Both the position numbers and the translations under genes were made by a program. The notes under the pieces are model-generated. The model saw only the letters and a list, made by a program, of their open reading frames with translations, searched no databases and had not been told where the DNA came from. DNA of 64,000 nucleotides. Origin: Phaeosaccion multiseriatum. Taxonomy: Eukaryota > Ochrophyta, other classes. This document shows positions 39,615-47,050 of this stretch, one piece after another. Within the stretch, counting starts at the first letter, position 1, and each line of letters begins with the position of its first letter. The stretch lies in assembly GCA_965112735.1 (NCBI GenBank), contig OZ218959.1, positions 2,170,001 through 2,234,000 on the forward strand, given 5' to 3'.

Positions 39615-42600
39615 GTTGGGGACATTCCCTTCTCAACTGCTCGTCTCCGTGCCCTGCTTCCGCCCTCACTCCCCCCCCTGCTTCTCTTACCCTCCCTCTG
39701 CTTCCCCCCCCCCCCCTCTCCCCTCCCCTCCCTTACTCACTCACTCCCTCCCTCCCTCCCCGCCTGCCTGCCCATATGCCTGCCCATATGCCTGCCCATA
39801 TGCCTGCCCATATGCGTGTAGATGGCACTGGACGCTCTCTCTGACAAGGAAAACGCTCTCAAGGAGGCCAGGCAGGCAGCTCACAGGGAGAAGGTTGGTT
39901 TGAATTTGAATTTGAGTTTGAGTTTGGGTTTGAGTTTCAGTTTGAGGGCAATGAAAAAGAAAAGTTGTGCTTGCACTTTCTTTTGCCTCAGCTGTCCACC
40001 ATAGAGGATATGCCCGTTGCACGTTTGAAGATTGACGACATGGATGTGCTCGATATTGACGACATATCGATGTGCTCGATATCGACGACATATCGATGTG
40101 CTCGATATTGATTTCTCGAGGTCAATCGACTGAAATTGAATCGGAAACTGCTAAAACACTTGTGTCTGTCTCGTCGTGAAGGTGCGAGTGCTCGCGGAGG
40201 TTGCGGAAGAGCGTACAGAAGAGATGAACCGCCTCACAGAGAGCCTACACAAGGACAAGGTGCGTAGCACCAACGTGTGTGTGTCTCTTGAATGTGTATG
40301 TGCATGTGCGTGATTGTGTGTGTGCATGAACGCATGTGTTCCTCTCTTCCTTGCTTCCTTCATTCCTTCTTTCTTTCTCATTCCCCTGTATACTGCCTGC
40401 CTTCCTCCCTCCCTCCCACCCTCCCTCCCACCCTCCCTCCCTCCCTCCCTCCCTCCCTCCCTCCCTCCCTCCCTCCCTCCCTCCCTCCCTCCCTCCCTCC
40501 CTCCCTCCCTCCCTCCCTCCCTCCCTCCCTCCCTCCCTCCCTCCCTCCCTCCCTCCCTCCCTCCCTCCCTCCCTCCCTCCCTCCCTCCCTCCCTCCCTCC
40601 CTCCCTCCCTCCCTCCCTCCCTCCCTCCCTCCCTCCCTCCCTCCCTCCCTCCCTCCCTCCCTCCCTCCCTCCCGCCCTTCCTTCCTCCCTCCCTCCCTCC
40701 CTCCCTCTCTCCCTCCTTCCCTCCCCTCCCCTCCCCTCGCTCACAGCAAGCTGCAATTGGGCAACTACAGACCCAACTCCAACAACGAGCAGAAGAGCTC
40801 GCTGCCCTCCAAACCGAGGTCGAGGCCGCTCGAGGAGCCCTGGAGGAGCGTCAAGCAGACATGGACGGACTCCGAGCGGACGTGGACAGGGAGATGCAGG
40901 AAGGAAGCTTCCAGGTGAGGGCGTGCCCTTTTGCCCTGTCTCACTCTCTCTGTCTGTCTGTCTGCCTGCGTCTCTCTGTCTCTCTCGCTCTCCCTCCCTT
41001 CTCTGATTGGGGTGTGATCGACTTTGCGACCCCCATGTTGAATCACATCCTCCTCACTCGCCTCCGGAGAGGAGTCCCCACGCTCTTCTGTTGCCGTCGT
41101 CGGGAGGCGGTCACGACTGGAATCCTCACTCTCTCTCTTCCTCCCTCCCTCCCTCCGTCCCTCCCCCCCTCGCCTGCTTTCCTCTGGTCGGCCCTTCTTC
41201 TCCGTGCCTTCCTCCCTTCCTTCCCCCCTTCCTCCCTCCCTCCCTCCCTCCCTCCCTCCCTTCCTCCCTTCCTCTCTCTCTCCCTCCCTCCCTCCCTCCC
41301 TCCCTCCGTCCGTCCGTCCCTCCCCCCCTCTCTCCCTCCCTCTCTCTTTCCCCCCTCCCTCTCTCTCTCGCCCTCCCTCCCTCCCTCCCTCCCCCCCTCC
41401 CTCCCTCCCTCCCTCCCTCCCCCTCCTCAGCTCATGAGAGTCACTGCTCTGAGCCTGCGGCAGAGGGAGGAGCAACGCCGACATGTGGAGGCCGTGAAGA
41501 AGTCCTGCGATGACGAGAGGGAGGCAGAGCACGCCAAGGCGGAGCAGCTCAGACATGTGCGTGCGTGTGTGCGTGCGTGCCTGCCGGTGTGGGGTCCTGA
41601 CGCTTCACAGCTCACCTCAAAACGCTTGACAATACGTGTTGATACGTCAACGTTACGTTAACGTGCCATTCTTGCCTCTTGCCTCCTGCTCCTGCTCCTC
41701 CTCCTCCTCCTCCTCCTCCTCCTCCTCCTCCTCCTCCTCCTCCTCCTCCGCCTCCTCCTCCTCCTCCTCCTCCCCCTCCTCCTCCCCCTCCCCCTCCTCC
41801 TCCTCCCCCTCCTCCTCCTCCTCCTCCTCCTCCTCCTCCTCCTCCTCCTCCTCCTCCTCCTCCTCCTCCTCCTCCTCCGCCTCTTGCTCCTCCTCCTCCT
41901 CCCCCTCCTCCTCCTATGGCATCTTGCCGCTTGGCACCACATACCCCCTACCTCTGTCTCCCCCCCCCCCCCCTGTCGTACAGGAACTTGTGGGGGGTGT
42001 GACGTCACTGATAGAGGTGTGCGCTACCGCCGCACAGAAACACGCCGACATGAAAAACGTGCTTATGAATCACAAGAGAGAGGTACGTATGTCAACTTGG
42101 GCTCCTCGTATGTCAAGTTGGGCTCCTCCCCTCACTCCTTTTATTGGGCTCTCATCTCTCTCTCCTCTTCCTCCTCCTCTCCCCCTCCCCTCCCCTCCCC
42201 TCCCCAGCACCCCCCTCCTTCCTGACCTCTCCCCCCCTTACTCTCCTTGCTCTCCCTTCCCCTTACCTCCCTACCTCTTTCTTTGTCTATTTTCATCACC
42301 ACCTTGAACTGCCATCCTGTCCTCTTTTCTGCCACCGCCTAACCGCCTTTTTAACTGCATCCATCCTTACCGCCGCCATTGCCATCCTAATGGTCCGCTT
42401 TTTCACTGCATCCATCCTTACCGCCATGAACTGCCATCCATCCATCCATCCTCAGGTGCTCATCGATCACAAGGTTCAGAGCGCCGGGCTGCAGAAGGAG
42501 ATGACGAGTCTCGGCAAGGAGAGGGACGAGGTGCTCTTCAAGTACGTCATTAAGACACTTCAAGTCCTTGAATACGAGGGGAGAGGAAGGAGATGGGAGA

Positions 42601-43054
42601 GAGGAGAGAGAGGAGAGGGGCGAGTGCAGAGGGAGGAGGGGAGAGAGGAGAGAGGAGAGAGAGGAGGAGAGAGAGAGAGGAGAGGGCAGTTGGGAGTTGT
42701 TGTCGTTGCTGTTGTCGTTGCTGCTGTTGTTCACTCATTGTTCCACCCCAACCCACCCCACCCCACACACCCCACCCCACCCCACACACCAGATTGGACA
42801 CTCTGAGTCGCGAGATCCGCGAGCTCGAGGGCCTCGCTAAGGAAGCCGAGAAGGAGTTGCAAGCGCACTCCAAGAGCAGCGCCATCAGTGAGTAGCAAAG
42901 CCTTACACTAGACTAAAGCCTTACACTAGAGAGGAAAAGATTTATTAAGAGTAAAGCACTAGAGTAGAGCAGAGCACTAGAGTAGAGCACTAGAGTAGAG
43001 CACTGTGTATCCTGTTCCCCATCCCTCGCTCTCCCTCTTGCCTTCATCATCATT

Positions 43055-43092
<38 letters not shown>

Positions 43093-43807
43093 GATGTCTC
43101 TCTGTTGTGCCTATCTGTACCGCCCTAATCCCCCATAATGCGACCGCTTCTCCTCCGTCCCTCCCTCCCTCCCTCCCTCCCTCCCTCCGTCCCTCCGTCC
43201 CTCCCTCCCTCCCTTCCTCCGTCCGTCCCTCCCTCCGTCATTTCAGGCTCGGACGGTCGCATCAACCAAGCGCACCAGCGCAAGAAGAAGCGCCTCGATA
43301 CTGAGTTCGAATCCATCTTAGAAAAGTGAGTCATGTCATGTATTGGGCGGGCAGCGGGTCCTGACCCTGACCCTGACCCTGACCCTGACCCTGACCCTGA
43401 CGCTGACCCTGAGACTGACCCTGACCCTGACCCTGACCCTGAGACTGACCCTGACCCTGACCCTCACCCATCACCCTCACCCTCACCCATCACTCTCACC
43501 CTCACCCTGACTCTGACCCCTCTCCTTCCCCTTTCCCCTCCACCCCCGCTCCCCCCCCAGCATCGAGAGCAAGAGAGCGGCTCGACTCCTCGTGGAGAAG
43601 AAGATGCACGAGATTGGAGACGTTCGCGCTGGCAAGGAGGATGAGATGAAGGAGCTCGAAAGGGCCTTGGTTGGCGTGTTGGTGGAACAGCAAAAGAAGC
43701 TGTTGGGCATTCTGTCGAGCGCGGCTGGGGAGGGAGAGGAGGCACTTCAACACGCCAAGGGGTCTGTCAAGAAACACGCCGCTTTGGACAAGGGGTGGAA
43801 CGCATGA
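25383..43807 (+). CDS. Giant coiled-coil protein of unknown function, 33 exons (about 2,583 residues)
   Basis: Not recognised. Exons: 25383-25581, 25743-26255, 26509-27341, 27527-28096, 28242-29042, 29304-29648, 29963-30067, 30395-31069, 31533-31794, 32026-32174, 32514-32717, 33298-33411, 33608-33790, 34094-34564, 34851-34926, 35110-35267, 35555-35830, 36095-36335, 37195-37274, 37591-37644, 37995-38108, 38258-38345, 38607-38659, 39240-39377, 39822-39893, 40182-40259, 40747-40914, 41431-41556, 41984-42082, 42456-42541, 42793-42887, 43247-43325, 43561-43807. The summed length is divisible by three and every junction keeps frame, which supports one gene. Residues 1-515 look globular with Gly/Ser inserts ([35 protein letters not shown]); one CGNC pair follows. 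Then disordered sequence with Asp, Gly and 46-Gln runs. From about residue 1,090 to the end it is almost continuous charged coiled coil, with a Trp-rich patch [16 protein letters not shown]. The layout suggests a structural, possibly centrosomal or flagellar, protein; that is inference. Confidence 0.8.
28163..28230 (+). repeat. (CTG)n / (CTA)n tract in intron 4 of the coiled-coil gene
   Basis: CTG units interrupted by CTA run directly on from a copy of the dispersed motif (GTATCACCAAC at 28160-28170) and stop shortly before the acceptor at 28241. Confidence 0.85.
29358..29495 (+). repeat. Coding (CAG/CAA)n tract: 46 consecutive glutamines
   Basis: In exon 6 of the coiled-coil gene the run starts as CAG, becomes uninterrupted CAA for most of its length, and ends in mixed CAA/CAG, giving 46 Gln in frame. 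Confidence 0.95.
29649..29962 (+). repeat. Intron built of CCATCCACTGCC units with a duplicated acceptor/exon start
   Basis: The intron is almost wholly degenerate CCATCCACTGCCATCC-type units. At 29821-29841 the sequence AGTAGGAGAACGCTGCCCTT copies, with one mismatch, the true acceptor and exon start at 29961-29981. Confidence 0.8.
31190..31525 (+). repeat. (CACT)n, (GACT)n and (CCCT)n arrays in intron 8 of the coiled-coil gene
   Basis: CTCA units at 31190-31270, GACT at 31271-31302, CTCA again at 31315-31355, CCCACTCCCTC at 31365-31430 and pure CCCT to 31525, directly before the acceptor at 31532. Confidence 0.9.
32738..33050 (+). repeat. (GGGGA)n array in intron 11 of the coiled-coil gene
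   Basis: About 310 bp of GGGGA with occasional GGGAA, following the donor at 32718 by some 20 bp. The same intron ends with 150 bp of complementary TCCCC/CCCTCC sequence before the acceptor at 33297. Confidence 0.95.
33791..33985 (+). repeat. (GAT/GGT)n array followed by ATATCGAT palindromes in intron 13
   Basis: Starts GTGGGTGATGATGATGATG at the donor and runs to 33910; then several palindromic ATATCGAT/ATCGATAT boxes to 33985, the most AT-rich patch of this gene. Confidence 0.85.
36345..37190 (+). repeat. Purine array then pyrimidine array in intron 18 of the coiled-coil gene
   Basis: 36345-36570 is GAGAGGAGGGG-type sequence; 36680-37190 is CCCTCTTTCTCCCTCTCTCC-type sequence organised in higher-order tandem units of about 130 bp (with CGCCCCCCCTGTCC as a marker). 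The halves are complementary in composition. Confidence 0.85.
37280..37530 (+). repeat. CA arrays and duplicated block in intron 19 of the coiled-coil gene
   Basis: A CA run followed by TTGACTCGCCTTACTTCC...CAATGACTTACTGTTTT is present twice in full (about 37316-37394 and 37396-37464) and a third time in part (37468-37510). Confidence 0.85.
37746..37872 (+). repeat. Hairpin-forming CAGCTCCATAG / CTATGGTATATA repeats in intron 20
   Basis: Two direct copies of a unit beginning CAGCTCCATAGG and ending GGTCTATGGTATATA lie at about 37748-37781 and 37790-37824, and a third rearranged copy (CTATGGTCAGCTCCATAG) near 37848-37866. CCATAG and CTATGG within each unit are inverted complements. Confidence 0.8.
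38745..39232 (+). repeat. Interstitial telomere-like (CCCTA)n array
   Basis: About 97 pentamer units, nearly all CCCTA with scattered CCCTG and two CCTTA, filling most of intron 23 of the coiled-coil gene. The complement is TAGGG. Confidence 0.97.
39378..39605 (+). repeat. (GGTT)n and (GT)n arrays at a splice donor
   Basis: Intron 24 of the coiled-coil gene starts GTGGGTTGGTTGGTTGG and then turns to GT-rich repeats and a 22-base G run near 39598-39615. Confidence 0.9.
40035..40125 (+). repeat. Three tandem copies of a GTGCTCGATATTGACGACAT unit
   Basis: Imperfect 30-bp units, rich in CGATAT, in intron 25 of the coiled-coil gene; the same CGATATCG core recurs in intron 13. Confidence 0.8.
40397..40735 (+). 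repeat. (CCCT)n array, about 340 bp
   Basis: Nearly perfect CCCT units for most of the span, stopping just before the acceptor at 40746 of exon 27. Confidence 0.97.
41694..41925 (+). repeat. (CCT)n array in intron 28 of the coiled-coil gene
   Basis: About 75 CCT units with a few CCC, GCC and TGC interruptions. Confidence 0.95.
43035..43092 (+). repeat. (ATC)n run in intron 31 of the coiled-coil gene
   Basis: About 17 ATC units. It is preceded at 42895-43005 by two families of short tandem units, AAAGCCTTACACTAGA and AGAGCACTAGAGT. Confidence 0.9.
43357..43515 (+). repeat. (CCCTGA)n telomere-variant-like array
   Basis: Roughly 25 hexamers, mostly CCCTGA with CCCTCA and GACTGA variants, in the last intron of the coiled-coil gene. 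The complement TCAGGG also forms the coding repeat at 57150-57178. Confidence 0.9.
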
Positions 43808-44768
43808 CCTCTGAGTGAAGCTGAGTAAGGCCTCGGACTGACTGATAGATTTATATAAAGAAGAGGGTTCAGTTTCAGTCTCGTGAAAAAAACCGGTGGG
43901 CCTCCATTCTTTTGAACGACTCTTCCCGTCGCAGTCGCCAGAGACAAGTACGTGTCGTGTGGTGTCATCGAGATGTGTGTGCCACTGACCATTTATCCTC
44001 CCTCCTCCCCCACACACATACGCCTCACTGCCCGGTAGGCAGGAGGGCTCGCAGGCTTCCCACACTCCCACACTGCAAGGAGAAGGCTCTTCCTTACTGT
44101 ATTATCGCTTCCCCTTCGGAGTTGTTTGCCTCGTGCTCCATTGCTTCTCCCTGCCATCCGACGGAGAGAGAGAAAGAGGGAGAGACCGAGAGACCCTCCC
44201 TCCCTCAGCCAAGTCTCCCCCTCCTCCTCCCCCAGCAGCCAGCCAGCAGCCAGCCAGGTGCCACAGCTCTTCCTCGTTCCCCCCTCCTCCTCCCTCCTCC
44301 TTCCCTTCGTGGCTCACGGCTCGTCGCCCTTCTATCTGAAGTATGGATGGGATGGGCTGACGCCATCAATCGCCATCCTCCTCCCGCCCCCCCCCTCCTC
44401 CTTCTCCTCCTCCTCCTCCTCCTCCTCCTCCTCCTCCTCCTCCTCCTCCTCCTCCTCCTCCTCCTCCCCCTCTCTCCTTCCTCCGACGGAAGACTCAGCT
44501 CCAGTCCCCCCTCGGGACCCTTTCGCCCCTTCCCATGCACCTACCTGCACCTCCAACGGAAGCTGAGCCCATCCCCCTTGAGCCCCTTCCCCGTAGCCTT
44601 CATCCTTTAGCCTTCATTCTTTAGCCTTCATTCTGTAGCCTTCATTCTCACCCCTCTCCTCCTCTCTACGAAGGAAGGCCGAGCCAACTCCTCTGTGGCT
44701 TTAGCTCTCTCCCCTCTCCCCCTCCTCCCTCCTCCCTAGGAAGGAAGACTGAGCCTGCTGCCCGTGGC
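43808..44768. other. Gap between the convergent coiled-coil and KDEL receptor genes
   Basis: No gene seen. It contains TTCAGTTTCAG at 43868-43879, a CCT run at 44395-44465, four copies of TTTAGCCTTCATTC-type units at about 44595-44650, and the left copy of a 31-bp tandem duplication (44738-44769) whose right copy forms the KDEL receptor stop region. Confidence 0.6.
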
Positions 44769-46633
44769 CTAGGAAGGAAGACTGAGCCTGCTGCCCGTGG
44801 CCTTGCTCTTCATGTAATAGTAGAAGAAGTCCACGTAGAGGGCTGTCTGCACCACCCCGGCCAAGGCCTGCACCCAGTTGGTGTGATAGTTCTTCTCGTA
44901 CGACGCGCGGTATATCCTGTACATATGTATACATATACACACGTCATCAGTTGCCATCCATGGCCATCACACACAACGACAATGTCATAAATCAACGACA
45001 ACAGAAACAACACATGAGCGTTTGTTACATGACACACAAGTACATGTACATAAGCCAGCAAAGTAAGCTCCTCCTCCTCCTCCTCCTCCTCCTCCTCCTC
45101 CTCCTCCTCCTCCTCCTCCTCCTGCTCCCTCACCAGTTAAGCACGTACAGCCCTCTGTACACGCCCAGCAGAAATACGTAATGCCCCGTCAGATTCTCCA
45201 CATCTCGATAACGCTGCAACACAATAAGCTGCGGAACAATTGCCATTGCCTCGAGGTATATGGAGAATTCCCATGTGATCTCCAGCAAGGGCACGCGGAA
45301 GCCTTTGATGATGAGGGAGGTGATTACGGCGAGCACCGCACAGGGGGCGACTGCGTATGCCAGGTGTTTGAAGCTACGGGGAGGGTAGGAGAGGGGTTGG
45401 GAGCGCGGGAGGGAGGGAGGGAGGGAGGGAGGGAGGGAGGGAGGGAGGGAGATTAGGAGGGAGATTAGGAGGGGCGGAGGTGGGAGGCATGCCCGACCCG
45501 ACCCACTGTCTTGACAGCCCCCCACCCCTTGTCTTCACACACCTGAAACCCCCATCCAGCGTCCTGACACCTCCCATCACCCCAGTCCTGACACCTTCCA
45601 TCACCCCCGTCCTGACACCTTCCATCACCCCCGTCCTGACACCCTCCCCCATCAACCAGGACTTATTTGTCCCGACACACCCGCCATCACCAACCTGTCC
45701 TGTGTCTTGTCGTACGTGGCCTTGATGGGCAGGGTCTGTCGGATCATGTACACTATGTACCCCGTGGAGCTGATGTACACGATCTGGGGTGGGTAGGTGT
45801 GTAGGTGGGGGAGGAGGAGTTAAGTGGGTTGGGTGGGGGGGGGAGGAGGGCTGCACTAGTGGAGCAGAAAGTTCAGAGGAGGGGAGGAGTGGAAACTCTT
45901 CACCTGAATGAGCAAGGCAATCTCCATAGGAGTCAGGAGTCCGTTTTAGGTTTCCCATCCCATCCATCCCACCACCTGATCAAGTCGACTGACCTACCCT
46001 ACCTACACAGCATCCTACCTTCATGCAACTGTTGTAGAGGCTGTAGAAACGGGTGAAGAGGTCGAGATAGCGGAAGACAAACACGAGCAAAAACAGCTCC
46101 TGAGTCTTCAGCGACACTCCTGTCAGTGGTGGTGTTTGTTCCCAGTGGCAAGAGCGAGAGAAGAGGAAGGGGGGCGAGGGAGAGAAGCAAGGACAGCGAG
46201 AGGGAGAGAGAGAGAGGGGTGGAAGGCAGAGGATGAGGATACAGCAACTTCATCGAGCACGGCAGAATGGACGACCCGTCACATCACACCACACCCGAGC
46301 TTAAAGTAATCAGGAGACCACTCGAGGGAGGAGGAGCCATGGCTTTAGTTTGGCGCTGAATTTGTCACACTGGAGACAAATCAATAGTCGCTGGGAGGGG
46401 TGCATCACTGAGGTACCAAGCCTGCCAGGGTGGACAGCCCCTTTATGCTGCGCTCCTGTTCCCCTTGCCCTTCTGCTCCCCGACCACGCCACGTGCCCCC
46501 CCCCTCCCCCCCCCTTCCTCTACCGGAGGCCTCCACACCAACCTGCCGCTGACTTGCTCGCCCTTAGCTTGAGGAGCAATATTAAGATGCTCCCCAAGTG
46601 GGCCATGTCGCCGAACAGCCGGAAGATATTCAT
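44769..46633 (-). CDS. ERD2: ER lumen protein-retaining receptor (KDEL receptor, 222 residues)
   Basis: Seven-helix Golgi/ER membrane receptor that returns K/HDEL proteins to the ER. Exons on the minus strand: 46633-46543, 46119-46019, 45783-45695, 45373-45134, 44916-44769. Length fits the family (212-220). Start MNIFRLFGDMAHLGSILILL; then KTQELFLLVFVFRYLDLFT, FYSLYNSCMK, ATYDKTQDSF, ITWEFSIYLEAMAIVPQL, LTGHYVFLLGVYRGLYVLNW and VQTALYVDFFYYY, all diagnostic. Two of its four donors read G|GTTGGTG, unlike the GTGAG/GTAAG usual here. The last six codons lie in a 31-bp tandem duplication. The introns hold tandem CCTGACACCTTCCATCACC units (45555-45650). Confidence 0.96.
45060..45122. repeat. (CTC)n run in KDEL receptor intron 4
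   Basis: About 18 CTC units ending roughly 10 bp from the exon 4 donor; on the coding strand it is a GAG run close to the 5' splice site. Confidence 0.9.
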
Positions 46634-47050
46634 CGTTGTGGCTGGGTTTGCTCCCGTTGAAGGGAGTGCTCGGCCCCCGTCGTTAGGGAAGAGCGCGGAA
46701 CGAAATGGGAACCTGCGCTCTTGCTGCTGGAACTTGCTGCTGGAACTTGCAACCAATGCGGGAGCAGAGCGATGTGCAGCAGGCCTCCGCTCTTCCCCCT
46801 CCCTCCCTCCCTCTCTACTCTCTCTGCAAGACGCTCTATAGGGTGAGGTGGAGGAAACGAGCGAGAGAACACAGGGCCCATGCATTTAAACTCGCATTCA
46901 ATTCTTCGTCCCCTTCTCAATACAGTAATGATATCTCCCTTTCCATATTAAGGAGGGGAGTAACTCTGTTGCAATGTGTTTCTTGAAAGTCTGAAAGCTC
47001 CTTGAAGCCCGAGAAGGCCACAGGCAAGCTCGGCAGGAAAGGCTGGAGCA
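46634..47050. promoter_or_regulatory. Shared upstream region of the KDEL receptor and NPRL2 genes
   Basis: 417 bp between divergent starts. It includes a doubled TGCTGGAACTTGC at about 46727-46752 and an A/T-rich patch at 46900-46960. No known element identified. Confidence 0.45.

Noticed and set aside
40292-41661. Overlapping Pro-Ser-Leu-Pro repeat frames on the plus strand and Glu-Gly-Gly-Arg frames on the minus strand
   Set aside because: They are CCCT microsatellite translated; the real exons 40747-40914 and 41431-41556 lie between.
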